Positions 1-10,646 of a DNA stretch of 64,000 nt are shown one piece after another. The notes under the pieces were generated by a model that made no database searches, was not told where the DNA came from, and saw nothing but the letters and a program-made list of their open reading frames with translations. Position numbers and translations under genes: made by a program. The DNA comes from Brassica napus. Lineage: Eukaryota; Streptophyta; Magnoliopsida; Brassicales; Brassicaceae. The stretch is taken from positions 148,206 through 212,205 of the forward strand of contig NW_026016734.1 of assembly GCF_020379485.1 (NCBI RefSeq). The letters run 5' to 3'. The first letter of the stretch is position 1, and the number at the start of each line of letters is the position of its first letter.

Positions 1-805
1 AGATGAAGGAGCCATCCGGGTCTAGGCAGTGGCGTGTCTAGGCAAGAGAGTGTTCAGAGCACTCTTGGCTGTGAGAAGATGAAGACTTTATCAGTGCGGC
101 TTCTAGAGTGAGGTGGCTGAAGAGGTAGCTGAAGCTTCCACAAGCACTCCATGAAGATGGCGAGTTCAGAAGGTGTTGCAATGGAGTAATGGTGCAGATC
201 ATGAAGCTATCCATCCAAGCTTGTTCCTGTGAGATTCTCAAGCTTGAGGGGGAGTGTTGAAGCTTACATGATCTGAGAGTACTTGGTGGTTATTCAAGAA
301 GAGGAGCAGATCAGTTATGAAGCATAATGAAGGATGAAGAAGCAATCACCAATGCGGCCTCTAGAGTGAGGTGATTGGTACTACAGTCTGAAGCATCCTG
401 TCATGAAGGTTTCAGTAACATGGTGGTGACTCATGAAGAAGAAGCAGCCAAGACTCAGCTTGTATCTATCAAAGAAGATCTGGTAGTCCGAGCACTTGAT
501 CACAACAAGAAGGTTGTGAGAAAGGGGGAGAGACCAAGATCTGTTTAAAGAAGAGTACAAGAAGTGTTGATGATGAGCAAGAGGAGTGGGTTCTATCTTG
601 CATCACATGAGGGCCATGATCCAGAGTCTTTGTGTCCCTTACATTGTTGGTAAGGCACAAAAACTCACTGGCCAATCCCTAGGCCTTGGAGACTTTACTC
701 TTTTTCCCTCATCAAGGTTTTGTCCCAAAGGGTTTTCCTTGGTGAGGTTTTTAATGAGGAAGTTCTTCAAGGTTCCAAGCTTGACTTAGGATCAACTAAA
801 GTCAA
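1..805 (+). other. D1 internal non-coding region with duplicated modules
   Basis: No coding sequence is supported here. Two related modules are visible. The first contains tgcggcttctagagtgaggt near 97 and ends in a PPT-like gcttgagggggag at 242-254. The second contains tgcggcctctagagtgaggt near 352 and ends at the true PPT at 806-818. A TTCAGAG-loop hairpin lies at about 47-68, and the conserved copia 3' motif (tttttccctcatcaagg through tttttaatgagg) lies at about 699-760. Confidence 0.7.
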
Positions 806-818
806 GCTTGAGGGGGAG
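806..818 (+). other. Polypurine tract of D1
   Basis: gcttgagggggag directly abuts the TGTTAAC start of the LTR. The same purine tract precedes the 3' LTR of every family with a visible 3' end in this window. It primes plus-strand DNA synthesis. Confidence 0.9.
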
Positions 819-1818
819 TGTTAACTTGAAGAGAAGAAATGGAGAAACTAAAGGTGTTGAGTTGAGTTGGGGCTTGTGCAAAAGATAGGGCAAGGTGTCC
901 AGAAGTGTCATGATGGATGTGCAATGTTAGGGCCAAGTCTAGGAGAGACTTAGAAGTGTATTTGGGAGCAAATGGACGAGTGTGCAAAGATAGGGAGAGG
1001 CAGTACGGACATGTACGGACAGTACGGATCTGTACAGACCAGGGCGACCCAGATTTGCATAACTCGGCCATTTGAGAAGTTTTGGAGTTGGTGCAAAAAT
1101 AGGGCGAACCTGACGTCCCGGGAAAGCTTGTGCAATGTCTGGGCAAGGTTTGAGAGTTATAAAAGTGGTCCCAGTCTTGTGGATAAGGTTCTGATCAGAT
1201 GGCATCAAAGGAGAATCAAGAAGATGCCATTGGAGTGTGATTGGCTAGTTTGGTCATGGGACAGGCTGGCCTTGGCTGTAAAGACAAGGGGAGCCACGAC
1301 CATGAACCTGGACTGATCTGTGGACAGATTAGGAGGAGCCTAAGGAGAGCCAATCACAGCCCAGCCTTCCCCATTTTGAATTAAACCAATCAGGCTCCAT
1401 CTCCTCTTAACCAATCAGCATCAACTACTCAGATTGCAACAAGACCAGCTCATCTACACCATCCATTCCTCTTAAGTTATTATCAGCCATTAGATATAGG
1501 TTTCTGATTGTGTAAACCTGTGTAAGCTTATAAATAAGCATGATGGACGAAATTGTATCTCTCTAAGAGAGAGAGGGGGATTTCCCCTCCTCCTTCATCA
1601 ATGAAAGGGTTTTGAAAACCAGAAACACAAATCTATTCTCTAGTCTTAATCTCTCAGTCTCTCAGTCTCTTAATCTCTGTTTCTAAGTCTCTTATACACT
1701 CAAAAACACTCTTATCAATCTCTGTTCTTAAATCACCATTAAAAGCTCTCATCTTGCTCAATTGGAGCTTATACACATTCACACACACAACCAGAGTAGT
1801 ACTCTATAAAAACTCACA
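819..1818 (+). repeat. 3' LTR of D1
   Basis: Starts TGTTAAC after the PPT and ends CTCACA before host family A sequence. It contains GTACGG repeats at about 1002-1045, several gcaaagataggg-like motifs, and a TATAAATA box at 1529-1536 followed by the pyrimidine-rich R/U5 part. It is alignable to the D2 LTR but clearly diverged, so D1 represents another subfamily. Confidence 0.85.
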
Positions 1819-2154
1819 ATCACAATGCATTGTCATTGGCGTGGCTTGATCAATCTCCAAATGCTTCAAGATGCCTTTGATCCACACCAACTCGTTGGTA
1901 AGCTTCAGCATAGCTCTATACTCAGCTTCTGCACTTGAGCAAGAGACCACCTTCTGCTTCTTACTCTTCCATGTCACCAAGTTGCCTCCAATGAATGTGC
2001 AATAGCCTGTGGTTGATCTCCTGTCTGCTCTATCACCAGCCCAATCTGCATCACAGTATCCAACCACTTCAGTGCTTCCATTGCAACCCATCCATACTCC
2101 TTGATCAGGTGAGCCGTTGAGATACATCAAGATCCTCTCCACCATGCGCCAATG
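1819..2154 (-). pseudogene. Family A polyprotein fragment (RNase H region)
   Basis: A 336-bp piece of family A pol on the minus strand encoding the start of RNase H, including GYCDADWAGDRADRRSTTGY and the SSAEAEYRAM segment. It corresponds to about 23508-23843 of copy A-II. It is cut on the left by D1 and on the right by the 3' LTR of B1. It is probably the 3' piece of A-I (16554-21108), because orientation and order fit. About 193 bp of family A sequence that should join the two pieces is missing. Confidence 0.85.
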
Positions 2155-2747
2155 TATAAGTTTTAGAGAATCTGAGTTTGATATAAGGAAAGAAAGAGAT
2201 TAGAAAGAGTCTAGAGGTGATTTAGAACGAGTTTAGCTAAGAGTTTAGTGTATGATCATGATTGAGAGCCTTTGAGTCTAAGAGAGTGTTTTGGTGTCAA
2301 GAACTGTCTGATCTTTTATTAAGAGCATGAGTTACAATATATAGTGTGAGCATACAAGGGTTTTCGAAATCCAGAGAAGACTAAAGCATGTGAGGTCAAT
2401 GTGGAAAGGATAAGCTCATTTGAACTAGCCAATTAGCTTCTCCACATGCGCGGAGTATCTAGCATCTTGGACCGAGATGCTCTTGCCTTTCCAGCTGTTC
2501 CAGCCTGTCAAGGCGCGCTCTTCCTTATCCCTCAACGGTCTGATCCATCCAGGTAAGTTCCTTCCCTTCCCATAAGTTACCCCAAGTAACTTCTTTACTC
2601 TGGTCAATGTTTTACTCATCTCCATGTGTACGGATGGTACGGTCATGTACGGACAGTACGGACCTTACCCAAACCTTCCCAAGATTCAACTCATCTCCTT
2701 AGTCTCAACTCCTCACTTGCTCCACATATACTCAACTCATCTCAACA
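2155..2747 (-). repeat. 3' LTR of B1
   Basis: 593-bp family B LTR in reverse orientation. It runs from tataagttttag (element end) to ctcaaca (element start TGTTGAG) and is followed by the reverse-complement PPT. It is nearly identical to the LTRs at 10658-11251 and 15961-16553. GTACGG repeats lie at about 2629-2663. Confidence 0.9.
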
Positions 2748-2886
2748 CTCCCCCTCAAGCTTAGCTTTGTGAAAGTCTAAGCTTGGATAGCCATGAGATC
2801 TTCCTCATTAAAAACCTTACCAAACAAAACCCATTGGGACAAAACTTTGATAAGGGAAAAAGAGTAAAGACCTCATAGCTAAGGGC

Positions 2887-4866
2887 TTAGCTCCTTCTTG
2901 TGAGATCAATGAGTCCTAGCCGGCTATGAATGGACTCAATTGTCTTCTGCCTTGCTGCCTTTGTGAACACATCTGCTAGCTGATCTTCACTTCTCGTGTA
3001 ACATGGCAAGATGACTCCAAGAAGAATCATTTGCCTCACCTTGTGACAATCTACTTCAATGTGCTTGGTTCTCTCATGGAAGACTGAGTTGGTGGCAATG
3101 TGTATAGCAGCCTGGTTGTCGCAATGCATGGTCATTGGAGTGGATTGAATAATCTCCAAGTGCTTCAGTATCCCTTTGATCCATACAAGCTCATTAGTCA
3201 GCTTCAGCATGGCTCGGTATTCAGCTTCAGCACTTGAGCATGAGACCACCTTCTGCTTCTTACTCTTCCAAGTTACTAAGTTCCCTCCAATGAATGTGCA
3301 GTAGCCGGTTGTGGACCTTCTATCTGCTCTATCTCCTGCCCAATCCGCATCACAGTAGCCTACAACTTCAGTACTCCCATTACACCCCATCCACACTCCT
3401 TGATCCGCTGAGCCATTAAGATACATCAAGAGCCGGTTCACCATTCCCCAATGATGTTCTTTTGGAATTTGCATATGCTGACTCACCTGATTCACAGCAA
3501 AACAAATATCAGGACGTGTGATGGTTTGGTATATGAGCTTACCCACTAGCTTTCTATAAAGCTTTGCATCCTTGAATGGTGGACTGTCTTCAATCTCCCC
3601 CTCACGTGGAATCTTGTATCCATCTTCCAAGGGAGTCTTGGCCGTCTTTCCATCAAGCTTACCTGCATCTTTCAACAGATCAAGTGTATACTTTCTTTGG
3701 GATAGAAACAAACCTTCCTTGGATCTACATATCTCAATCCCAAGGAAGTATTTCATCTCTCCCAAGTCTTTAATCTCAAAAACAGATTTAAGAAAGTCTT
3801 TAGTGGCTTGTATCTCTTCTTTATCACTACCTGTTATAATGATGTCATCTACATATACAAGTAGAACGACAATACCTGAAGGTGTGTTGAGTGTAAAGAG
3901 AGTATGATCAAGCTCTGACTTCCTAAAGCCTCTTCCATTCAGAGTTGTGCTCAACTTGTTGTACCATGCCCTTGGTGATTGTTTCAGACCATAGATAGCT
4001 TTCTTTAGTCTGAGAACATTCCCTTTCTTCACCAAGTGCTCTAGACCAGGAGGAGGTAACATATACACTTCATCTTCTAGTTCTCCTTGTAGGAATGCAT
4101 TCTTTACATCCATTTGCCACAAGCCCCACTCAAGATTCACCGCAAGTGATAGGACAATCCTGATGGTATGTAGCTTAGCAACTGGCGCAAATGTGTCTAT
4201 ATAATCCTCTCCATATGTTTGAGTGAATCCTCTTGCAACCAAGCGAGTCTTCTTTCTATCAATCTGTCCATTTGCTTGGTACTTGATTGTGAAGATCCAT
4301 CTACTAGACACTGCTCTCTTTCCTTTAGGTAACTCACTCTCATACCAAGTGTCATTCTTGATCATTGCATTGGATTCAGCTCCCACTGATTCCCTCCACT
4401 CCTTGTCCTTCATGGCTTCCTCATATGACTTTGGTACATGGCTCTCATCTAGGCTTACCATAAAGGCACAATGTTCTTCTGGATAATGAGCAAAGGAACA
4501 CACAGCTTGAGAAGGATGTTCCACAGCCTGGGCATTGTAGTACACTCTCGTGTTTACCCAGTTGGAACTATCCTTTCTCAATCTGGTGCTTCTTCTCAAT
4601 GGCTGCACCGCCGGCTCTGTTTCAGGTTCAGTTGTAGTTTCAGTTGTAGTTGCATTAGTTTCCTCCTCTTGATCTTGGCTTGGTACCTCCCTATCTTCCT
4701 GCATCATACTTTGATCATGATCACCTGAGCCTTCTTGATCATGGCTTTCAACATGTACTTCAGCTGGTTCAGGTGTGTTTTCCCCCCCATGATCTAAGGT
4801 TGTTGCCTCGGTAGGTTGTGTGGTTGTTGTACTGCGTCTCTCCTTCGGATCCTGGGTAGTATGTAT
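2887..4866 (-). pseudogene. B1 polyprotein, C-terminal fragment (RT and RNase H)
   Basis: Carries the C-terminal part of the family B polyprotein: the acidic linker, full reverse transcriptase (RLVARGFTQTYGEDY, YVDDIIITGSD), RNase H (GYCDADWAGDRAD, AEAEYRAM) and the tail ending IDLTRRS. The frame is open up to the insertion of C at 4866/4867. Gag, protease and integrase are missing. It differs from the matching region of B2 at a few residues, for example IYQT instead of IYLT and YKIP instead of YKVP. It cannot make a complete polyprotein. Confidence 0.9.
4862..4866. other. Target-site duplication of C, left copy
   Basis: tgtat here is repeated at 10647-10651. In undisturbed B2 the site reads gtagtatgtatcccaag, which confirms insertion of C into B1. 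Confidence 0.95.
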
Positions 4867-4972
4867 TGTTGAAATGAGTTGATCAATATGGGAGAAGATG
4901 GCTTAAGGAGTTGGGAATGAGATAGTGTGAAGGCAAAGAGAGGGAGAGCTTGGGAATGATCAGGCCGTACAA

Positions 4973-5005
4973 GGCCGTACCGGCCGTACCATCCGTACGG
5001 TCCGG
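4973..5005 (+). promoter_or_regulatory. GTAC-core motif cluster in C LTR (U3)
   Basis: Four GTAC cores lie within about 33 bp (ccgtacaa, ccgtacc, ccgtacc, ccgtacgg). GTAC is the core recognised by plant SBP-box (SPL) transcription factors. That this is functional is inference; the position upstream of the TATA box suits an enhancer. Confidence 0.45.
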
Positions 5006-5271
5006 ATCAATCCAACACTCGACCAAGAAGAGGAGTTACTGCGTGAAAGGAGTAAACGGCCAAAGGGATTTACCTTAAGGGAGATGACCGTTTGGATGGA
5101 TAGAGTGACTGAGCCTTATCCACACAGGCTGGAACAGGCTGTAAAGGCAAAAGGAACCTGGTCCAAGATGCCAAAAACGTGTGACAGCTTCCATTGGATC
5201 AATTTTGAATTAAAGCAACCTTATCCTTGACCTCACATGCTTAGGCTCTCTAAAACCCTTGTATCTGATCC

Positions 5272-5279
5272 TATATATT
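5272..5279 (+). promoter_or_regulatory. TATA box of C 5' LTR
   Basis: TATATATT about 150 bp before the LTR end, followed by gtaaactctg and a polyadenylation-like aataaa. It likely directs the genomic RNA of C. Confidence 0.6.
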
Positions 5280-5422
5280 GTAAACTCTGTCTTGATTAAT
5301 AAACAACACGATTCCATGAGTCTCTCTCTCTAGTTCATCATGATAATCTCATACATTTTCTCTTAAACACTCTTAACTCTCTCTTAAACTTCTCAATACC
5401 TTTCCTATTCTCTAAAATCACA

Positions 5423-5440
5423 TGGTATCAGAGCCAGGTT
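5423..5440 (+). other. Primer-binding site of C
   Basis: tggtatcagagccaggtt, complementary to the 3' end of plant initiator Met-tRNA, directly after the LTR. It primes minus-strand reverse transcription. Confidence 0.95.
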
Positions 5441-5526
5441 GGCTGTGGTATTGAGATTTCTTGTTCTTCAGCTTCAGATAAAAGTTATTTCTTGTGAGAT
5501 TCTAAACAAAGTTCAAGCAAATCAAG

Positions 5527-8500
5527 ATGGGAGGAAACAAGATCATTACGGTTCCGATTTCACTCAAGGGTGGGGGAAACTACCTGTTGTGGTCTAGGCT
5601 TGTGAAGACAGCCATTGGGAGGCTAGGGTTATGGGATCACATCACAGATGGAGCTCCAGCACCTGTGGCCAGTGAGGAAGAAGGTGGAAGAGAGCTCGCG
5701 GTTGCTGATGGAAAGAAGTGGATTCAAGATGACTTGATGGTGCTATCTGTGCTGCAAGGATCACTTGAAGAACATCTCTTGGAAGCCTACAGCTACTGCG
5801 AGACTCCAAAACACCTGTGGGAGGTACTCCAAAAGACTTTTGGGAACATTACCAATCTGAGCCGTGTGTATGAGATCAAGAAAGCTATCAACACGCTGGT
5901 ACAAGATGGAGAGGAGTTCACCAAGCATTTGGGCAAGTATAGATCGTTGTGGTCTGAGCTTGAATCGTTGAGGCCAAGCACTAATGATCAAGAGCTACTC
6001 ACGGAGAGGAGGGAGCAGGATCAGGTGTTTGGATTGCTGTTGACGTTGGATCCTCCATTCAATGATGTGATCAAGCACATGTTGAGGATGCCAAATCTAC
6101 CATCTATGGAGGAAGTGTGTGCGCAACTCCAAAAGGAGGAAGGGTCACTTGGACTCTTCGGAAGCAAGGGAGACTTAGCTCTAGCCAACAAGGCTGAGGA
6201 AGGAGCACAAGCCAACCGTGCAGCATACAAGACTGATGAGAGGAAGTATGGTGATGAGAGGAGGTTTGGAGGCAATTGTGATCACTGCAAGAGGTTGGGA
6301 CACAAGAGGAGCCAGTGCTGGATCCTTCATCCCCATCTCAAACCGGCCAAGTTCAACAAAGACCGAGAAGCCAGAGCTAACCTGTCTACTGAAGCAAGTG
6401 AAGCCGGTCCATCAGGAGCAGGCTCAAGTGCACAAGTGGGTGAAAGCGCAGGAAAGGCAATGGCAACTCACTACACGGCCACAAAGAGTTTGGAGCATGA
6501 AGTGATTCGCAAATCTGACATTGATGCTCTCATCAAAGCTCTTAAGGAGTCTGGTACATTCGGAAATACTCTTGGTTACTCTTACACTGCTCATATGATG
6601 CCTAGGACTGAGAATAGGTTGATAGATATCATTGAGGAATTGAAACTGAGAAATGAATCACCTAGAACTCACCTAGCTAGGGGAATAAAACCATTGATTG
6701 TTGACTCTGGTGCATCTCATCACATGATTAGTGATGATAGCTTAATTAAAAACATAGAACCTGCTCATGGACATGTAATGATTGCAAATGGAGACAGAAT
6801 TCCTATTAAAGGTGTAGGAGACTTAAAGCTATTTGATAAGAACTCTAAGGCATTTTACATGCCTGAATTCACTTCTAATCTCTTATCTGTTAAAAGATGT
6901 ACCAATGATCTTCAATGCAATGTTATCTTTAGTCCTAACAATGTGACATTTCAGGATATTGAGAGCAATGAGTTGATTGGACAAGGAGTAACCAAGGGGG
7001 ATCTTTATGTACTTGAGGATATTAACCCCATTTCTAGTTGTTTGCTGAGTTCTGTTTTAAGTAAAGGAGCATTATGGCACTCTAGGCTAGGACATCCACA
7101 TGTTAGAGCCTTAAGCTTAATGTTACCAGGTGTCATGTTTAAAAATAATGATTGTGAGGCTTGTATCTTGGGAAAACATTGTAAGACTGTGTTTAAAAGA
7201 TCTACTACTATCTATGATAAGTGTTTTGATCTTGTTCACTCTGATGTATGGACTGCTCCCTGCTTATCTAGAGATAATTACAAGTACTTTGTCACATTTA
7301 TAGATGAAAAATCTAAATACACCTGGATAACACTCATTAGAACAAAGGATAGGGTTCTTGATGCATTTAAAAACTTCCAAGCTTATGTATCTAACCAGTA
7401 TAAAGCCAAGATTAAGATTTTCAGGTCTGATAATGGTGGAGAATATACTGGTAATGCATTCAAGAGTCATCTAGCTCAACATGGGATCCTACATCAGACA
7501 AGTTGTCCATACACTCCTCAACAGAATGGTGTGGCTGAGAGAAAGAATAGACACCTGATGGAGGTGGCAAGGTCTATGATGTTTCACACAAGCGTGCCTA
7601 AAAGATTCTGGAGTGATGCTGTGATCTCGGCTTGTTATCTGATCAATAGGATACCAACCAAGATCTTGGAGGATCAGTCACCTTATGAAGTTCTAAACAG
7701 AAGCAAACCGGTGCTGGATCACTTGAGGGTCTTTGGATGCGTGTGCTTTGTACTTGTACCCGGGGAGCTAAGGAATAAGCTAGAAGCAAAGAGCACAAGA
7801 GCCATGTTTATTGGCTACTCAACATCACAAAAGGGATACAAATGCTATGATTCAGAAGCCAGGAGAGTTCTGGTGTCTAGAGATGTTAAGTTCTTGGAGG
7901 ATAAGAGCTTTTATGGAGATAGAAAGTGGGAAGATCTTGAAGATTTGTCTCAACCATCTGATCGAGCTACAAGTCTCAGGCTGGTGCTGGAAGGACTTGG
8001 AATCAACATGTCCCAGGATCAGCAACCAACAAAGGCTAATGAAGCTGAAGAATCATCACACCATGATCATGAGGGGGGAAATGAGGCTGAGCCTGAAGAT
8101 CATGAAGATCAAGACTCAGATGGTCATGATCAAGGTGTGATACAAAACGAGGAAGAACCCATTCAAGAAGTGGAACCAGATGAAGTAGAAGGAGAAGTGG
8201 TTCAGCCTACAGTGGTAGAGGTGGAACCAGTTCCATTAAGGAGAAGCACACGGTTGAAGAAGGATGCTTCCAACTGGGTAAACACGAGAGTGTACTACAA
8301 TGCTCAAGCTGTGAAGCATCCCTCTCAAGCTGTGTGTTCCTTTGCCAGTTACCCAAAGGAACATTGCGCTTTCATTACAAGCTTAGATGAAAGTAGTGTA
8401 CCAAGGTCATATGAAGAAGCAATGCTACATGAAGATTGGAAAGAATCAGTGGGTGATGAAGCTAATGCTATGATAAAGAATGACACTTGGTTTGAAAGTG

Positions 8501-9948
8501 AATTACCAAAGGGGAAGAAGGCAGTAACAAGCAAATGGATATTCACTATCAAGTATCTACCTGATGGAACTATTGAGAGAAAGAAGACTAGACTGGTGGC
8601 TAGAGGATACACTCAAACATATGGGGAAGACTACATTGATACCTTTGCTCCTGTTGCCAAGCTACATACTATAAGGATTGTATTGTCCCTTGCTGTGAAT
8701 CTTGAGTGGGAGCTTTGGCAGATGGATGTAAAGAATGCCTTTCTTCAAGGAGAGCTAGAAGATGAAGTGTATATGCATCCCCCACCAGGTCTAGTGCATC
8801 TTGTGAAACCTGGAAATGTATTGAGACTCAAGAAGGCCATCTATGGATTAAAGCAATCTCCTAGAGCATGGTACAACAAATTGAGTACTACTTTAAACGG
8901 ACGTGGGTTCAAGAAGTCTGAACTGGATCACACTCTCTTCACTCTCACTACACCCTCAGGTATCATTTGCCTACTTGTATATGTTGATGACATTATAATA
9001 ACTGGTAGTGATAAGGCTGGTATAAAAGCCACAAAGGAGTTTTTGAAATCTGTGTTTGAAATCAAAGACTTAGGAGAAATGAAATACTTCCTTGGAATTG
9101 AGTTGTGTAGATCTAAGGAAGGATTATTCATTTCCCAAAGGAAGTATACACTTGATCTTTTGAAAGATGCAGGTATACAAGGAGATAAGACAGCAAAGAT
9201 GCCTCTTGAAGATGGATACAAGATTCCACGTGAGGGGGAGGTTGAAGATAGCAAGGCCTTTCATGATCCAAAGCTATACAGGAAGCTGGTAGGGAAGCTC
9301 ATCTATCTCACCATCACAAGACCAGACATATGCTTTGCTGTGAATCAAGTGAGCCAGCATATGCAAGTCCCAAAGGAACATCACTGGCGCATGGTGGAGA
9401 GACTCCTCTTGTATCTGAACGGGACATCAAGCCTTGGAGTATGGATGGGATGCAACAAGAGTACTGAAGTGGTGGGATATTGTGATGCTGATTGGGCAGG
9501 AGATAGAGCAGATAGAAGGTCCACAACCGGCTACTGCACATTCATTGGAGGGAACTTAGTAACTTGGAAGAGTAAGAAGCAGAAGGTGGTCTCATGCTCA
9601 AGTGCTGAAGCTGAATACCGAGCCATGCTAAAGCTGACTAATGAGCTTGTATGGATCAAAGGGATACTGAAGCACTTGGAGATTATTCAATCCACTCCAA
9701 TGACCATGCATTGCGACAACCAGGCTGCTATACACATTGCAACCAACTCAGTCTTCCATGAGAGAACCAAGCATATTGAAGTTGATTGTCACAAGGTAAG
9801 GCAGATGATTGTCTTGGGAGTAATCTTGCCATGCTATACAAGGAGTGAGGATCAACTTGCGGATGTGTTCACGAAGGCTGCAAGACAGAAGACTATGGAG
9901 TCCATTCACATCAGATTGGGACTCATAGATCTTACACCAAGGAGCTGA
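5527..9948 (+). CDS. Gag-pol polyprotein of element C (1473 aa)
   Basis: Single uninterrupted copia polyprotein. It has an N-terminal gag of the UBN2/retrotran-gag type, and a CCHC zinc knuckle (CDHCKRLGHKRSQC). The aspartic protease has DSGASHHM with the catalytic Asp near residue 393. A GAG-pre-integrase H/C motif (LWHSRLGHPHVRAL...CEACILGKHC) and an integrase core with RSDNGGEY and NGVAERKNR follow. The reverse transcriptase carries YVDD at about 1152-1155, and RNase H has GYCDADWAGDRADRR and AEAEYRAM. The protein is processed by its own protease; capsid particles form in the cytoplasm and integration is nuclear. The start is the first ATG after the PBS leader. All catalytic motifs are intact, so it is a candidate active element. 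Confidence 0.96.
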   Translation: MGGNKIITVPISLKGGGNYLLWSRLVKTAIGRLGLWDHITDGAPAPVASEEEGGRELAVADGKKWIQDDLMVLSVLQGSLEEHLLEAYSYCETPKHLWEVLQKTFGNITNLSRVYEIKKAINTLVQDGEEFTKHLGKYRSLWSELESLRPSTNDQELLTERREQDQVFGLLLTLDPPFNDVIKHMLRMPNLPSMEEVCAQLQKEEGSLGLFGSKGDLALANKAEEGAQANRAAYKTDERKYGDERRFGGNCDHCKRLGHKRSQCWILHPHLKPAKFNKDREARANLSTEASEAGPSGAGSSAQVGESAGKAMATHYTATKSLEHEVIRKSDIDALIKALKESGTFGNTLGYSYTAHMMPRTENRLIDIIEELKLRNESPRTHLARGIKPLIVDSGASHHMISDDSLIKNIEPAHGHVMIANGDRIPIKGVGDLKLFDKNSKAFYMPEFTSNLLSVKRCTNDLQCNVIFSPNNVTFQDIESNELIGQGVTKGDLYVLEDINPISSCLLSSVLSKGALWHSRLGHPHVRALSLMLPGVMFKNNDCEACILGKHCKTVFKRSTTIYDKCFDLVHSDVWTAPCLSRDNYKYFVTFIDEKSKYTWITLIRTKDRVLDAFKNFQAYVSNQYKAKIKIFRSDNGGEYTGNAFKSHLAQHGILHQTSCPYTPQQNGVAERKNRHLMEVARSMMFHTSVPKRFWSDAVISACYLINRIPTKILEDQSPYEVLNRSKPVLDHLRVFGCVCFVLVPGELRNKLEAKSTRAMFIGYSTSQKGYKCYDSEARRVLVSRDVKFLEDKSFYGDRKWEDLEDLSQPSDRATSLRLVLEGLGINMSQDQQPTKANEAEESSHHDHEGGNEAEPEDHEDQDSDGHDQGVIQNEEEPIQEVEPDEVEGEVVQPTVVEVEPVPLRRSTRLKKDASNWVNTRVYYNAQAVKHPSQAVCSFASYPKEHCAFITSLDESSVPRSYEEAMLHEDWKESVGDEANAMIKNDTWFESELPKGKKAVTSKWIFTIKYLPDGTIERKKTRLVARGYTQTYGEDYIDTFAPVAKLHTIRIVLSLAVNLEWELWQMDVKNAFLQGELEDEVYMHPPPGLVHLVKPGNVLRLKKAIYGLKQSPRAWYNKLSTTLNGRGFKKSELDHTLFTLTTPSGIICLLVYVDDIIITGSDKAGIKATKEFLKSVFEIKDLGEMKYFLGIELCRSKEGLFISQRKYTLDLLKDAGIQGDKTAKMPLEDGYKIPREGEVEDSKAFHDPKLYRKLVGKLIYLTITRPDICFAVNQVSQHMQVPKEHHWRMVERLLLYLNGTSSLGVWMGCNKSTEVVGYCDADWAGDRADRRSTTGYCTFIGGNLVTWKSKKQKVVSCSSAEAEYRAMLKLTNELVWIKGILKHLEIIQSTPMTMHCDNQAAIHIATNSVFHERTKHIEVDCHKVRQMIVLGVILPCYTRSEDQLADVFTKAARQKTMESIHIRLGLIDLTPRS

Positions 9949-10077
9949 TCCCCTTAGCCATGAGTTCTTCACTCTTTTTCCCTCATCAAAGTTTTGTCCC
10001 AATGGGTTTTCTTTGGTGAGGTTTTTAATGAGGAAGATCTCATGGTTGTTCCAAGCTTAACTAAGATACTAAGTTAA

Positions 10078-10090
10078 GCTTGAGGGGGAG
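10078..10090 (+). other. Polypurine tract of C
   Basis: gcttgagggggag immediately before the TGTTGAAATG of the 3' LTR. Confidence 0.93.
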
Positions 10091-10646
10091 TGTTGAAATG
10101 AGTTGATCAATATGGGAGAAGATGGCTTAAGGAGTTGGGAATGAGATAGTGTGAAGGCAAAGAGAGGGAGAGCTTGGGAATGATCAGGCCGTACAAGGCC
10201 GTACCGGCCGTACCATCCGTACGGTCCGGATCAATCCAACACTCGACCAAGAAGAGGAGTTACTGCGTGAAAGGAGTAAACGGCCAAAGGGATTTACCTT
10301 AAGGGAGATGACCGTTTGGATGGATAGAGTGACTGAGCCTTATCCACACAGGCTGGAACAGGCTGTAAAGGCAAAAGGAACCTGGTCCAAGATGCCAAAA
10401 ACGTGTGACAGCTTCCATTGGATCAATTTTGAATTAAAGCAACCTTATCCTTGACCTCACATGCTTAGGCTCTCTAAAACCCTTGTATCTGATCCTATAT
10501 ATTGTAAACTCTGTCTTGATTAATAAACAACACGATTCCATGAGTCTCTCTCTCTAGTTCATCATGATAATCTCATACATTTTCTCTTAAACACTCTTAA
10601 CTCTCTCTTAAACTTCTCAATACCTTTCCTATTCTCTAAAATCACA
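10091..10646 (+). repeat. 3' LTR of C
   Basis: Same 556-bp sequence as the 5' LTR by eye, followed by TSD tgtat (10647-10651). Confidence 0.95.

Larger units (their letters stand above)
1..1818 (+). mobile_element. Element D1: 3' part of a non-autonomous copia LTR element
   Basis: Right-hand part of a plus-strand LTR retrotransposon whose 5' LTR and start lie left of the window. The internal part (1-818) ends in a polypurine tract and is followed by a 1000-bp LTR. No gag or pol reading frame is present, only short chance ORFs. It closely matches the 3' half of element D2 (about 44908-45722), which is complete in this window, so I treat it as the same family but a different LTR subtype (1000 versus 1041 bp). 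It sits in the RNase H region of a family A element; the five bases after the LTR (atcac, 1819-1823) are A sequence and are the expected TSD. The left TSD is out of view. Confidence 0.85.
4867..5422 (+). repeat. 5' LTR of C
   Basis: TGTTGAAATG...AAATCACA, 556 bp, same as 10091-10646 by eye. Contains a compact GTACGG/CCGTAC cluster at about 4973-5005 and a TATATATT box at 5272-5279. Confidence 0.95.
4867..10646 (+). mobile_element. Element C: complete autonomous Ty1/copia element
   Basis: A 5780-bp full-length element with 556-bp LTRs, tRNA-iMet PBS, one long open frame, PPT and a perfect 5-bp TSD (tgtat). By eye the two LTRs are identical, which implies a very recent insertion. It lies in the pol gene of B1, in the opposite orientation. 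Protein domain order with integrase before reverse transcriptase makes it Ty1/copia. Its gag zinc knuckle and C-terminal end are close to families A and B, so these are sister families. Confidence 0.96.

Noticed and set aside
972..1316. 114-codon ORF in the D1 LTR
   Set aside because: Lies wholly inside an LTR, has no recognisable domain and overlaps antisense ORFs of similar size.
5423..5440. Matches to initiator Met-tRNA as possible tRNA genes (also at 15943, 20560, 32147, 34037, 34639, 43688, 47048, 52930)
   Set aside because: Only the 18 bases complementary to the tRNA 3' end are present; these are primer-binding sites.
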